DNA of 64,000 bases from Phocoena phocoena (GCF_963924675.1 NC_089221.1:136938263-137002262), one strand, 5' to 3'. Shown: positions 45,881 to 58,600, counted from the first letter of the stretch. The notes: generated by a model not told the origin, from the sequence alone. A program made the numbers and translations.

Positions 45881-48800
45881 AAATGGGAATAGGAGCATAC
45901 ATATCGATAATTACCTTAAATGTAAATGAATTAAATGCTCCAGCCAAAAGACATAGACTGGCTGAATGGATAAAAAACAAAACCAGTATATATGCTGTCT
46001 ACAAGAGACCCACTTCTTCAGACCTAGGGACACATACAGACTGAAAGTGAGGGGATGGAAAAAGATATTCCATGCAAATGGAATTCAAAAGAAAGCTGGA
46101 GAAGCAATTCTCATATCAGACAAAACAGACTTTAAAATAAAGACTATTACAAGAGACAAAGAAGTACACTACATAATGATCAAGGGATCAATACAAGAAG
46201 AAATAACAATTGTAAATACTTATGCACCCAACATAGGAGCACCTCAATACATAAGGCAAATGCTAACAGCCATGAAAGGGGAAATCGACAGTAACACAAT
46301 CATAGCAGGGGACTTTAACACCCCCCTTTCACCAATGGACAGATCATCCAAGATGAAAATAAATAAGGAAACACAAGCTTCAAATGACACATTAAACAAG
46401 ATGGACTTAATTGATATTTATAGGACATTCCATCCAGAAATAACAGAATACACCTTCTTCTCAAGTGCTTATGGAACATTCTCGAGGATAGATCATATTT
46501 GGGTCACAAACCAAGCCTCAGTAAATTTAAGAAAATTGAAATCATATCAAGTGTCTTTTCTGACCACAACGCTATGAGACTAGATATCAATTACAGAAAA
46601 AATATCTGTAAAAAATACAAACACATGGAGGCTAAACAATACACTACTTAACAACCAAGAGATCACTGAAGAAATCAAACAGGGAATCAAAAAATACCTA
46701 GAAACAAATGACAATGAAAGTACGGTGACCCAAAACCTATGGGATGCAGCAAAAGCAGTTCTATGAGGAAAGTTTATAGCAGTACAGTCCTACCTCAAGA
46801 AACAAGAAACATCTCAAATACACAACCTAAGCTTACACCTAAAGCAATTAGAGAAAGTAAAACAAAAAAAACCCAAAGTTAGCAGAAGGAAAGAAATCAT
46901 AAAGATCAGACCAGAAATAAATAAAAAAGACATGAAGGAAACAATAGCAAGGATCAATACAACTAAAAGCTGGTTCTTTGAGAAGATACACAAAATTGAT
47001 AAACCATTAGCCAGACTCATCCAGAAAAAAAGGGAGAAGACTCAAATCAGTAGAATTAGAAAAGGAAAAGGAGAAGTAACAACTGACACTGCAGAAATAC
47101 AAAGGAGCATGAGAGATTCCTACAAGCAACTATATGCCAATAAAATGGACAACCTGGAAGAAATGGACAAATTCTTAGAAAAGCACAACCTTCTGAGACT
47201 GGACCAGGAAGAAATAGAAAATATAAACAGACCAGGGCTTCCCTGGTGGCACAGTGGTTGAGAGTCCACCTGCTGATGCAGGGGACACGGGTTCGTGCCC
47301 CAGTCAGGGAGGATCCCACATGCCGTGGAGCGGCTGGGCCCGTGAGCCATGGCTGCTGAGCCTGCGCGTCCGGAGCCTATGCTCTGCAACGGGAGAGGCA
47401 ACAACAGTGAGAGGCCTGTGTACCACAAAAGAAAAATAAATAAAATAAAATAAAATAAACAGACTAATCACAAGCCCTGAAATTGAGACTGTGATTAAAA
47501 ACCTTCCCACAAACAAAAGCCCAGGACCAGATGGCTTCACAGGTGAATTCTGTCAAACATTTAGAGAAGAGCTAGCACCTATCCTTCTCAAATTCTTCCA
47601 AAACATAGCAGAGGGAGGAACACTCCCAAACTCATTCTACGAGGCCACCATCACCCTAATACCAAAACCAGACAAAGATGTCACAAAGAAAGAAAACTAC
47701 AGGCCAATATCACTGATGAACATAGATGCAAAAATCCTCAACAAAATACTAGCAATCAGAATCCAACAGCACATTTAAGGGATCATACTCGATGATCAAG
47801 TGGGGTTTATCCCAGGAATGCAAGATTCTTCAGTATACACAAATCAATCAATGTGATACATCATATTAACAAATTGAAGGATAAAAACCATATGATCATC
47901 TCAATAGATGCAGAGAAAGCTTTCGACAAAATTCAACACCCATTTATGTTAAAAACCCTCCAGAAAGCAGGCATAGAGGGAACTTACCTCAAAATAATAA
48001 AGGCCATATACGACAAACCCACAGCCAGCATTGTTCTCAATGGTGAAAAACTGAAACCATTTCCACTAAGATCAGGAACAAGACAAAGTTGCCCACTCTC
48101 ACCACTCTTATTCGACATAGTTTTGGAAGTTTTAGCCACAGCAACAGAGAAGAAAAAGAAAAAAAAGGAATACAAATTGGAAAAGAAGAAGAAAAACTGT
48201 CCCTGTTTGCAGATGACATACTATACATAGAGAATCCTAAAGATGCCACCAGAAAACTACTAGAGCTAAGCAATGAATTTGGTAAGGTTGCAGGATACAA
48301 AATTAATGCACAGAAATCTCTGGCATTCCTATACACTAATGATGAAAAATCTGAAAGAGAAGTTAAGGAAACACTCCCATTTACCATTGCAAGGAAAAGG
48401 AATAAACCTACCTAAGGAGAAAAAAGACCTGTATGCAGAAAACTATAAGACACTGATAGAAAGAAATTAAAGATGATATGAGCAGATAGAGAGATATACC
48501 ATGTTCTTGGATTGGAAGAATCAACATTGTGAAAATGACTATACTACCCAAAGCAATCTACAAATTCAGTTTAATCCCTATCAAACTACCAATGGCATTT
48601 TTTATAGAACTAGAACAGAAAATTTCACAGTTTGTATGGAAACACAAAAGACCCTGAATAGCCAAAGCGATCTTGAGAAAGAAAAACAGAGCTGGAGGAA
48701 TCAGTCTCCCGGACTTCAGACTATATTAAAAAGCTACAGTAATCAAGAGAGTATGGTACTGGCACAAAAACAGAAATATAGATCAATGGAACAGGATAGA

Positions 48801-49931
48801 AAGCCCAAAGATAAAGCCACACACATATAGTCACCTTATCTTTGATAATGGAGGCAAGAATAAACAATGGAGAAGACAACCTCTTTAATAAGTGGTGCTG
48901 GGAAAAGTGGACAGCTGCATGTAAAAGGATGAAATTAGAACACTCTCTAACACCATACACAAAAATAAACTCAAAATGGATTAAAGACCTAAATGTAAGG
49001 CCAGACACTATCAAACTCTTAGAGGAAAACATAGGCAGAACACTATGACATAAATTACAGCAAGATCTTTTGTGACCCACCTCCTAGTGAAATGAAATAA
49101 AAACAAAAATAAACAAATGGGACCTAATGAAACTTAAAAGCTTTTGCACAGCAAGGGAAACTATACACAGGATGAAAAGACAACCCTCAGAATGGGAGAA
49201 AATATTTGCAAACGAAGCAACTGACAAAGGATTAATCTCCAAAATATACAAGCAGCTCATGCAGCTCAATATCAAAAGTACAAACAACCCAATCCATAAA
49301 TGGGCAGAAGACCTAAACAGACATTTCTCCAAAGAAGATATACAGATTGCCAACAAACACAGGAAAGGATGCTTAACATCACTAATCATGAGAGAAATGC
49401 AAATCAAAACTACAATGAGGTATCACCTCACAACGGTCAGAATGGCCATCATCAAAAAAATCTACAAACAATAAATGCTGGAGAGGGTGTGGAGAAAAGG
49501 GAACCCTCTTGCACTGTTGGTGGGAATGTAAATTGATACAGCCACTATGGAGAACAGTATGGAGGTTCCTTAGAAAACTAAAAATAGAAGTACTGTATGA
49601 CTCAGCAATCCCACCACTTGGCATATACCCTGAGAAAAACATAATTCCAAATGAATCATGTACCACAGTGTTCATTGCAGCACTATTTACAATAGCCAGG
49701 ACATGGAAGCATCCTAATTGTCCATCGACAGATGTATGGATAAAGAAGATGTGGCACATATATACAATGGAATATTACTCAACCATAAAAAGAAACGAAA
49801 TTGAGTTATTTGCAGTGAGGTGGATGGACCTAGAGAGTGTCATACAGTGTGAAGTAAGTCAGAAAGAGAAATACAAATACTGTATGCTAACACATATATA
49901 TGGAATCTTAAAGAAAACAAAAAGGTTCTGA
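45881..49931 (+). pseudogene. L1 ORF2 remnant (endonuclease and reverse transcriptase), broken
   Basis: The order of a complete ORF2 is present. The endonuclease spans 45881-46590 ('YICCLQETHFF', 'IIAGDFNTPLSPMD', 'GTFSRIDHIW'); a shift then destroys the conserved SDH region. The reverse transcriptase lies at 47491-48470 ('[13 protein letters not shown]', '[13 protein letters not shown]' with glycine to serine, and '[14 protein letters not shown]' in a shifted frame). The C-terminal cysteine-rich part is at 49509-49931 ('[13 protein letters not shown]'). A SINE at 47233-47454 interrupts it. No single long frame remains. Confidence 0.9.
47233..47454 (+). mobile_element. CHR-type tRNA-derived SINE inside L1 ORF2
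   Basis: The SINE starts with 'gggcttccctggtggcacag' at 47235, has an A-box-like 'tggcacagtgg' and a B-box-like 'gggttcgtgcccc', and ends in a (TAAAA)n tail. 'ataaacagac' flanks it at 47223-47232 and 47455-47464, a target-site duplication within the L1 ORF2 sequence. It must be younger than the L1. Frames over it on both strands are by-products. Confidence 0.95.
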
Positions 49932-50289
49932 GGAACCTAGGGGCAGGACAGGAATAAAGATGCACAGGTAGAGAATGGACTTGAGGACACAGGGAGGGGG
50001 AAGTGTAAGGTGGGACGAAGTGAGAGAGTGGCATGGACATATGTACACTACCAAATGTAAAACAGATAGCTAGTGGGAAGCAGCCGCATAGCACAGGGAG
50101 ATCAGCTCGGTGCTTTGGGTCCCACTAGAGAGGCGGGATGGGGAGTTTGGGAGGGAGACGTAAGAGGGAGGGGATATGGGGATATATGTATACATATAGC
50201 TGATTCACTTTGTTATACAGCAGAAACTAACACACCATTGTAAAGGAATTATACTCCAATAAAGATGTTTAAAAAAAAAAGCGGGGGTG

Positions 50290-50425
50290 GGGGCAGGGTC
50301 CAGAGGAAGACCAAAGCCAGTTCTTCAAGGGTCTTGAAGTTTAAGTTTATCCTATAGGGCACAGATAATAGGGAGCCATGGAAGGCTCAGAAGCAGGGAA
50401 GTATCACTGTGAGACCTACGCTCGG
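50290..50425 (-). repeat. L2 LINE fragment, minus strand
   Basis: 'aagtttaagtttatcctata', 'aatagggagccatggaaggc' and 'aagcagggaagtatcactgt' fit the internal part of L2 read backwards. It may belong to the same L2 as 43590-43835, separated by the L1. Confidence 0.55.
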
Positions 50426-51119
50426 GTATAGGCAGGGAATAGACATTTCTATGTGAGAAGAGTGAAGAGTCTGAGGACTCGCCCTCCTATTTAATACCTG
50501 AGGGGCTAATATTCACTTTCAGCCGAGTTGACCTTCTGGATTTTATTGCAACCCTGTGTCTCCACCTTTTGGCATGGCTCAGCGTGAGAGCTGCAGGGGC
50601 AAGAGCCAGGAGCCTCCCTGGGAACACAAGCTCTGGCCATCAGTTGCTCCATTGCTCAGGGGGGATTCCAGCTCCCAAGGGTCATGAGGCCTTGCCCCTG
50701 GAAGGAGTGGGGGATGAAGCTGCCTCGCTGTGACTCAGAAAACAGATCCAGGCTTGGCAGCAGTTGAAAACTGTTTGGAAACTTCATACCAGGTTTTGCT
50801 TTGTTTTGTTCACAGGCCCTCAGAGTAAGCTGCGGGAATAGGCTTCCGCGGTCTTGGATCTCCTGTTGCTCCCCCGCTCCCACGAGCTGCCGAGGAGGGC
50901 CTTTCCTGGCTTGGAGCCACACCCAACTCCTCATCAGCGTGGTCATCTTCTTTCCAAAATTGAGCCTACCTACCACAGGGGGACCAGCATTTACCAGGTC
51001 AGCTCCGGGCAGAGATGAAGGATGACTAGAGCTGTTAATGACCATCACAACCAAAATACTTGTGATCTGTCGAATGACTCGATTCCCACATGGTGGATGT
51101 CAAGTTTAGTACACGTGTC
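50426..51119. other. no gene or repeat recognised
   Basis: Frames of 132 codons (minus, 50656-51054) and 74 codons (plus) overlap each other and show no domain. I do not call a gene. Confidence 0.4.
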
Positions 51120-51250
51120 CTGTCATCTGATGGCCAGAACAGCTTAATGAAGTAGGTACAAGTATTTTCTTCATTTATCAGATAAACTGAGGCACAGAGA
51201 GCAACTTGCAGCTAGTATTTTGCAAAACCTAGATTCAAAGCTGGTTCTTA
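51120..51250 (-). repeat. MIR SINE, minus strand
   Basis: 'taatgaagtaggtacaagta', 'atcagataaactgaggcaca' and 'cttgcagctagtattttgca' show the reverse MIR core. Confidence 0.7.
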
Positions 51251-51394
51251 CTTTGAAGCTGGGGCTCAGTGGCCCACCAATCTCCCATTTCTCAGCGCTT
51301 CCCTTGGGCAGCTGCCCCTTTCTCTACCCACCAAGTACCCATTGCCTTGCAGCTGTATTTTTTCACGTAAACATCCAGTTCCTCCCACATGCAG

Positions 51395-51520
51395 CTCATT
51401 TGTCGGGGGAGTCTCAGCTCTGCCATGAATTAGTTCTGTGACCCTGGAAAAAGTCCTTTAAGCTATCTGGGCCTCAGTTTGCCTATCAATAAAATGGGGA
51501 TGCCCTCCCTTTTTTATAGT
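51395..51520 (+). repeat. MIR SINE fragment
   Basis: 'agtctcagctctgccatgaa', 'tagttctgtgaccctggaaa' and 'tgggcctcagtttgcctatc' are clear MIR segments. Confidence 0.8.
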
Positions 51521-52112
51521 CAGTGTAGGAATTTAATCCTCTGCTCCTAATACCTCAGAAACCTGTTTGGGACACATAATTGAAAGGTCTTATTATGTCG
51601 ATGCAGAAGTGACACATAGTCAGAGGTTCGAGTCCTGCCTGAGGCATTGAACACCCAGGAGGTCTCCAGAAGTAGACTGGAGTAACAGGTGTCTGCACCG
51701 GGGGGCAGCTCTGACCCAGCCAATTCTGCTGGCAAAGCTTGCTCTTGGCTCTTTCCATGGAGAGAAGTCACATTCCATAGCCTGGCAGCCCAGCACCAGG
51801 AAACAGCCCTGCTCAGACACAAGGAAAATGAACATCAAAGGGGCTCTGTTGGTTTATAAAAGTATTATGAGCCTCCAAGTTCTCTTGTTCGTTGCCAAGG
51901 TGAGAAGACAAGGGAGGAGAGAGACTGGGTCCAAGGAAAGCATGGAGGATCTCCTTGTTCTTAGCTGTTAAACAAAAGCACTGTCTCCCCCAGGCTGAGG
52001 CTGATAGCTTTCTCTACAGGCTGGCTATGCTCTGCTGTGTTCCCAGCTCAGCCTTGGGTCTGATTAACAGAAGCCTAGAAGCATCATTTTAGGGCTCCTA
52101 TCACATCTGCTG
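51521..52112. other. no gene or repeat recognised
   Basis: Frames of 67-91 codons on the minus strand overlap in all three phases, with no domain recognised. Confidence 0.4.
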
Positions 52113-53032
52113 TGTTCATTTCCTGGAGTTGTTGTAGCAAAGTACCCACAAACTGGGTGGCTTAGAGAAATAGAAATGTATTGTTTAACAGCTCTGGAGG
52201 CTAGAAGTCCAAAATCAAGGTGGTGGCAGGGCCATATTCCCTCTGAAATAAATAGGAGAAAGATCCTTCTGGCCTCTTTCAGCTTCTGATAGTGTTACTG
52301 ACTCTGGTCCTTGGACTCTTTAATCAATAGAAATTGATAGGCTAGACAAGGTTTTCAGGCAAGGCTTTACTGGGACCTGTGCTACAGGATGAGGGAGCAA
52401 AGACAAGTAGCAGTTTCCTTTGTTCACGCCCTGAGGAGGGGCGGGCTGGTTCCGTAAGTGGAAGGAGGGTAGGGACAGATGGATGGGTTGGGCCGCAGGG
52501 CTGGTTTCAGTGGACTGCCCACCCCCTGTGTGCAGGGGTCCTGTGTTGCACCCTGCTTTTGTTCCTGGCACCTCAGAAGTGATAGTTGGTTTGTGACCTT
52601 TGTGTATCTTATTGTTCATAATTGCTCCAACTGTGGACGCGTGCAGTACTTTTAGTCCCTTATAGTTTCTTTGTATTCTGTAGCTCGGAGGAGACGTTTG
52701 TCCACGTGTAAGCACTCCGGTAAAGGGTCCCAAGTCCCAGCCTGCCTCAATAGCTCCGGAGACTCCTCAGCTTGTGACCTCATACCTCCAATCTCTGCCT
52801 CCCCCATGGCATTCTCCCTGTAGCTTCACACCATCTTCCGTCTAGGAGCACCTGTGTCCAAGTTTCCCCTTCTTAGAAGGACACAAGTCATTTGGATTAG
52901 GGCCTACCGCAATGACCTCAGTTTTACTTGGTTACCTCTGCAAAGGCTCTTTTTCCAAATTAGGTCACATTCTGAGGTGTAGGGGTTAAACTTTGACATA
53001 TCTTCTTGGGGAGCACACTTCAGCCCATAATG
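52113..53032 (-). mobile_element. MLT1-type LTR, minus strand, split by a younger LTR
   Basis: The reverse MaLR LTR pattern: 'acccacaaactgggtggctt', 'ctctggaggctagaagtcca', 'aaatcaaggtggtggcaggg', then after the insert 'ccaaattaggtcacattctg' and 'cacacttcagcccataatg'. It occupies 52113-52292 and 52754-53032. No internal retroviral genes are present. Confidence 0.75.
52293..52749 (-). mobile_element. solo LTR of an endogenous retrovirus (probably ERV1-like)
   Basis: A 457-base block has perfect LTR ends: it starts tgttactg and ends gcctca on the plus strand, and 'atag' stands on both sides (52289-52292 and 52750-52753). A 4-bp duplication favours a class I (gamma-like) retrovirus. Read on the complement it begins 'tgaggcaggctgggacttgg', has an agtaaa polyadenylation-like signal near 52365 and ends 'agtcagtaaca'. 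It is richer in CpG than its surroundings. No gag, pol or env lies nearby, so recombination between two LTRs has probably removed the provirus. The 137-codon frame inside is a by-product. Confidence 0.75.
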
Positions 53033-53084
53033 CCTGCCCTTCTCACTCTGTAGGAAAAAAATGGCCCAAAAGATTTGGATTTGA

Positions 53085-53212
53085 TTTCAGTTATGCCCAT
53101 AACTGGCTTCTTGGTGTTGACAAGTGATTTTCAACATGGTTCCTCATCTTGCTGACTTGGGAGGAAGATTAAATGAGATTATAGAAATTACTAACTATAT
53201 AATTTGAAGTGA
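53085..53212 (+). repeat. MIR SINE fragment
   Basis: 'ggttcctcatcttgctgact' and 'gaagattaaatgagattata' fit the MIR middle. Confidence 0.5.
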
Positions 53213-54002
53213 CCTCTGAGATCATGCAGCATTTCCCAAAATACTCATGAGAGTATCAATCCTACAAAGTCCTTTTGGGATAACAGTGGGGAGTGGTGCT
53301 ATGAGTCCCTCTCAGAGACTCTCACTGTGCATTAGCAGGCCAAAGGCTCTGAGAAGTCCTATGGTAAAAATACCTTTTTGTCCCAGCATCTCCCACATTA
53401 ATTTCACCATGGAACCCTATTATTTAGATAATCTCTGGTAGCACTCTCTTGATCACTGATCCACCCTTGGGAAATAGTCATCTAGATTAATATCTCTAGT
53501 TCATTAGAAAACCAGGACTTAGACTTCTTTCACCTCCTACATAAACTACCCCCAAATCCCAAATCCTCATTTTAGGCTCAGCTTTGAGGGGAACCCAAAC
53601 TGAAACAGATCTTTGTTCCCCAGAATAAAATCATCTTTATGGCTATTTAAAAATTTTTTAATACTATGTACTCGTTAGTAAATTTTCAAAGAATGCGGAA
53701 AAGAATAAGAAAGATAAGTAAAGCTCACCTTAAATATAAGGATAAGTAAAGCCACCCAAAAATAACTGGCTAAAATGAGATCTTTATTATTTGTGCCACA
53801 TTTTGATTGCAGAAGGAGGTGATGAGGCTTAGGAACTGGGATGGGAGCTGGACCCAGAATCAGTGAGCTCAGAAGCACGTCCTGATGTTAGTTAGCTCTT
53901 GCTCAACTTTTATGCAAGTCCCTTGGCCTCCCTGTGCCTCGGCTTCCCCTTACCCCTTTAGGGAAAAATGTGTCTGTCTATTGCAGAGCCTGAAGATTGG
54001 TA
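53213..54002. other. no gene recognised; possible hAT and MIR traces
   Basis: 53225-53440 has a faint resemblance to hAT-type elements ('gcatttcccaaaatactca'), and 53885-53990 to a MIR ('tatgcaagtcccttggcctc'). Neither is firm. Confidence 0.35.
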
Positions 54003-54215
54003 ATATTAATGGCTATCATTTTTGGGGTGCCTACTGGGTACACACAATATTATATTACATGTTATTTCATCCAGGAAATTAACTTAGATGCAGGTGAGAT
54101 CATTGAGGCTTTGAGAATTTAAGTGACTTTCTTAAGGTTCTACAGCTAATGGCAGTAACAGGGGCAGAATTTGAACCCAAATCTGCCTAACCCTGCAGCT
54201 TCTTACATAACCACA
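54003..54215 (-). repeat. MIR SINE, minus strand
   Basis: 'tcattgaggctttgagaatt', 'cttaaggttctacagctaat' and 'ggcagaatttgaacccaaat' are the reverse MIR core. Confidence 0.75.
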
Positions 54216-54259
54216 ACTCTATGATTTCTTATACCACGTACTGCAAAAATCAGTTGTGT

Positions 54260-54800
54260 TTTCTGACTTCTTGGCTCCTGTTAAATGATTTTGCTATGTT
54301 TGGGATAATTTCAGCTCTGTGCATCCCACTTCTCCTAAGCAGAACTTAGAAATCTCAAAGCAAATTCCAGCCTTTCTTGCAACTTGAATGAAGACATGCA
54401 TCTCAGGTTCCACCAATCGGACACACTCCTATACACTTTGATTCCAAAAGAGCAACTTAAGGAAAGAAATTTCCAGAAGATCCGTTTTCCTGGCAGAATG
54501 GTGGCAAGAGGTCTGACTTTTGGGATGACGACATTTGTAAGGTTGAGATCCCGGCGCAGCAGCAGCGGTGGTTTCCTCGGGGGCTTGGTGGTCCCTCCAC
54601 CACAGAAGGGGCAGTGATCCCCCCTCCGTCCAGTTCTAGGGAGTGATGTTTTCATTGCTTCTGGAAGCTCAGCTTGAAGCCTGGCTCTCCATTTCTCCTA
54701 ACAACTGTGAGAGCTCCCAGGATCCTTTTAATAAACAACTTCTCTGCCCAGTTAGCCAGAGTCACCTTCTGTTGCTTGCCACCAGAATGATACCTCTCAC
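54260..54800 (+). repeat. ancient LTR-like repeat, family undetermined
   Basis: The end 'cctttttaataaac'-like region followed by 'agttagccagagtcaccttc' and 'tgttgcttgccaccagaatg' recalls the 3' part of old mammalian LTRs with an aataaa signal. 54540-54625 is a CpG-containing GC-rich island. Opposing frames of 77 and 106 codons here show no known domain. Confidence 0.4.
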
Positions 54801-55097
54801 TACACAGAATCCCAATTGCTTTATGTATCTACATAGTAACGAATAGAGCCAGTCCATTTCTGATCAATTTGATCAAAATAGGCAACAAATTCATTTGATC
54901 CCAAAAGGAACTTTTGGCCAAAGTTATACAAATTGTTTTAAACTGTGCTGATCATAGTACCCATCAATGGCTAAATCTCCAGTTCATATTGCACTTTGTG
55001 CCTGGAGTCTAGGTGTCAGAAGCCAAAAAGAAACTAGGCTTGCCTGAATGAGTTTTCTGAAAGAAGTTTAATTGGAAATCATAGTTATCCTTTCACC
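54801..55097. other. unassigned
   Basis: No recognisable element or exon. Confidence 0.4.
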
Positions 55098-55600
55098 CAA
55101 CAGTTCTCAAACATTATATCCCCAGAACACTTTTATGCTCTTAAAAATATTGAGGACCCAAACAACGTTTGTCTGTGTAGGTTATATCTATCCACGCCTA
55201 CTGTATTCAAAGTTAAAACTGAAAAGAAATTATTTATACTTTTATTTTCAAAAATAATAAAAACATGTTAATATAAATAACACATTTTTAAAATAACTAT
55301 ATTTTCCACACTACAAAAAAATTAGTAGGAAGAGGGGCATTGTTTGACATTTCTGCAAATTTGTTTTTTTATTTTTATTTATTTTTGAATTTTGTTTTAT
55401 TTTTTTATTAGCAAGTTCTTATTAGTTATCCATTTATACATATTAGTGTATACATGTCAATCTCAATCTCCCAATTCATCCCAGCCCCCCCAGCCACTTT
55501 CCCCCTTGGTGTCCATACGTTTATATCTGCATCTGTGTCTCAGTTTCTGCCCTGCAAACCGGTTCATCTGTACCGTTTTTCTAGGTTCCATATATATGTG

Positions 55601-58600
55601 TTAATATACAATGTTTGCTTTTCTCTTTCTGACTTCACTCTGCATGACAGTCTCTAGATTCATCCACATCTCTACAAATGAACCAATTTCGTTCCTTTTT
55701 ATGGCTGAGTAATATTCCATTGTATATATGTACCACATCTTCTTTATCCATTCGTCTGCTGATGAGCATTTAGGTTGCTTCCATGACCTGGCTATTTTAA
55801 ATAGTGCTGCAATGAAGATTGTGGTGAATGAGTCTTTTTGAATTATGGTTTTCTCTGGGTATATGCCCAGTAGTGGGATTGCTGGGTCATATAGTAGTTC
55901 TATTTTTAGTCTTTCAAGGAACCTCCATACTGTTCTCCATAGTGGCTGTATCAATTTACATTCCCACCAATAGTGCAAGAGGGTTCCCTTTTCTCCACAC
56001 CCTCTTCAGCATTTGTTGTTTGTAGATTTTCTGACCTTGCCCATTCTAACTGGTGTGAGGACCCCATTGTAGTTCTGATTTGCATTTCTCTAATAATTAG
56101 TGATGTTGAGCAGCTTTTCACGTGCTTCTTGGCCATCTGTCTGTCTTCTTTGGAGAAATGTCTATTTAGGTCTTCTGCCCATTTTTGGATTGGGTTGTTT
56201 GTTTCTTTAATATTGAGCTGCATGAGCTGTTTATATATTTTGGAGATTAATCCTTTGTCCATTGATTCGTTTGCAAATATTTTCTCCCATTCTGAGGGTT
56301 GTCTTTTCATCTTGTTTATGATTTCCTTTGCTGTGCAAAAGCTTTTAAGTGTTATTAGGTCCCATTTGTTTATTTTTGTTTTTATTTCCAGTACTCTAGG
56401 AGGTGGATCAAAAAAGATCTTGCTGTGATTTATGTCAAAGAGTGTTCTTCCTATGTTTTCCTCTAAGAGTTTTACAGTGACTGGTCTTACATTTAGGTCT
56501 TTAATCCACTTTGAGTTTATTTTTGTGTATGGTGTTAGGGAGTGTTCTAATTTCATTCTTTTACATGTAGCTGTCCAGTTTTCCCAGCACCACTTATTGA
56601 AGAGACTGTCTTTTCTCCATTGTATATCCTTGCCTCCTTTGTCATAGATTAGTTGCCCATAGGTGCGTGGGTTTATCTCTGGGCTTTGTATCCTGTTCCA
56701 TTGATCTATATTTCTGTTTTTGTGCCAGTACCATACTGTCTTGATTACTGGAGATTTGTAGTATAGTCTGAAGTCAGGGAGCCTGATTCTTCCAGCTCTG
56801 TTTTTTTCCCTCAAGACCACTTTGGCTCTTTGGGGTCTTTTATGTCTCCATACAAATTTTCAGATTTTTTGTTCTAGTTGTGTAAAAACTGCCATTGGTA
56901 ATTTGATACGGATTGCATTGAATTTGTAGATTGCTTTGGGTAGTATAGTCATTGTCACAATATTGATTCTTCCAATCCGAGAACATGGTATATCTTTCCA
57001 TCTGTTCGTATCATCTTTAATTTCTTTCATCAGTGTCTTATAGTTTTCTGCATACAGGTCTTTTGTCTCCCTAGGTAGGTTTATTCCTAGCTATTTTATT
57101 ATTTTTGTTGCAATGGTAAATGGGAGTGTTTCCTTAATTTCTCTTTCTGATCTTTCATTGTTAGTGTATAGGAATGCAAGAGATTTCTGTGCATTAATTT
57201 TGTATCCTGCAACATTACCGAGTTCTTGATTAGCTCTAGTAGTTTTCTGGTGGCATCTTTAGGATTCTCTATGTATAGTATCATGTCATCTGCAAACAGT
57301 GACAATTTTACTTCTTCTTTTACAATTTGGATTCATTTTATTTCTTTTTCTTCTCTGATTGCCATGGCTAGGACTTCCAAAACTATGTTGAATAATAGTG
57401 GTGAGAGTGGACATCCTTGTCTTGTTCCTGATCTTAGAGGAAATGCTTTCAGTTTATCACCATTGAGAATGATGTTTGCTGTGGGTTTGTCGTATATGGT
57501 CTTTATTATGTTGAGGTAGGTTCCCTCTGTGCCCACTTTCTGGAGAGTTTTTATCATAAATGGGTGTTGAATTTTGTCAGAAGCTTTTTCTGCATCTATT
57601 GAGATGATCATATGGTTTTTATTCTTCAGTTTGTTAATATGGTGTGTCACATTGATTGATTTGGGTATACTGAAGAATCCTTGCATCCCTGGGATTAATC
57701 CCAGTTGATGATGGTGTATGATCCTTTTAATGTGTTGTTGGATTCTGTTTGCTAGTATTTTGTTGAGGATTTTTCCATCTATATTCATCAGTGACATTGG
57801 TCTGTAATTTTCTTTTTTTGTAGTATCTTTTTCTTGTTTTGGTATCATGGTGACAGTGGCCTCATGGAATGAGTTTGGGACTGTTCCTTCTTATGCAATT
57901 TTTGGAAGAGTTTGAGAAGGATAGGTGTTAGCTCTTCTTTAAATGTTTGGTACCATTCACCTGTGAAGACATCTGGTCCTGGACTTTTGTTTGCTGGAAG
58001 ATTTTAAATCACAGTTTCAATTTCATTACATGTGATTGGTCTGCTCATATTTTCTGTTTCTTCCTGGTTCAGTCTTGGAAGATTATACCTTTCTAAGAAT
58101 TTGTCCATTTCTTCCAGGTTGTCCATTTTAGTGGCATAGAGCTGCTTGTAGTAGTCTCTTAGGATGCTTTGTATTTCTGCGGTGTCTGTTGTAACTTCTC
58201 TTTCATTTCTAATTTTATTGATTTGAGTCCTCTCCCTCTTTTCCTTGATGAGTCTGGCTAATGGTTTATCAATTTTGTTTATCTTCTCAAAGAATTAGCT
58301 TTCGGTTTTATGGATCTTTGCTATTGTTTTCTTTGTTTCTATTGTATTTATCTCTGCTATGATCTGTATGATTTCTTTCCTTCCCCTAACTTTGGGTTTT
58401 GTTTGTTCTTCTTTCTCTAGTTCCTTTAGGTGTAGGTTTAGATTGTTTATTTGAGATTTTTCTCGTTTCTTGAGGTAGGCTTGTACTGGTGTAAACTTCC
58501 CTCTTCGAACTGCTTTTGCTGCATCCCATACGTTTTGGATCATCGTGTTTTCATTGTCATTTGTCTCTAGGTATTTTTTGATTTCCTCTTTGATTTCTTC

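Larger units (their letters stand above)
44764..50280 (+). mobile_element. near full-length L1, plus strand
   Basis: 5'UTR from about 44764 ('gacagggtcttggtgctctg'), ORF1 from 45261, ORF2 from about 45881, 3'UTR ('gtatacatatagctgattca') and A-tail ending at 50280. The length is 5.5 kb including a CHR-type SINE. It has lost much of ORF1 by internal deletion and has many frameshifts and stops, so it is inactive. Confidence 0.9.

Noticed and set aside
47056..47540. Minus-strand frames of 78-102 codons
   Set aside because: They are antisense readings of the SINE and of L1 ORF2.
44627..50288. 'gcgggggt' on both sides of the plus-strand L1 as its target-site duplication
   Set aside because: The repeat is short and low-complexity, and 44635-44763 does not resemble an L1 5'UTR, so the true 5' boundary is left open.
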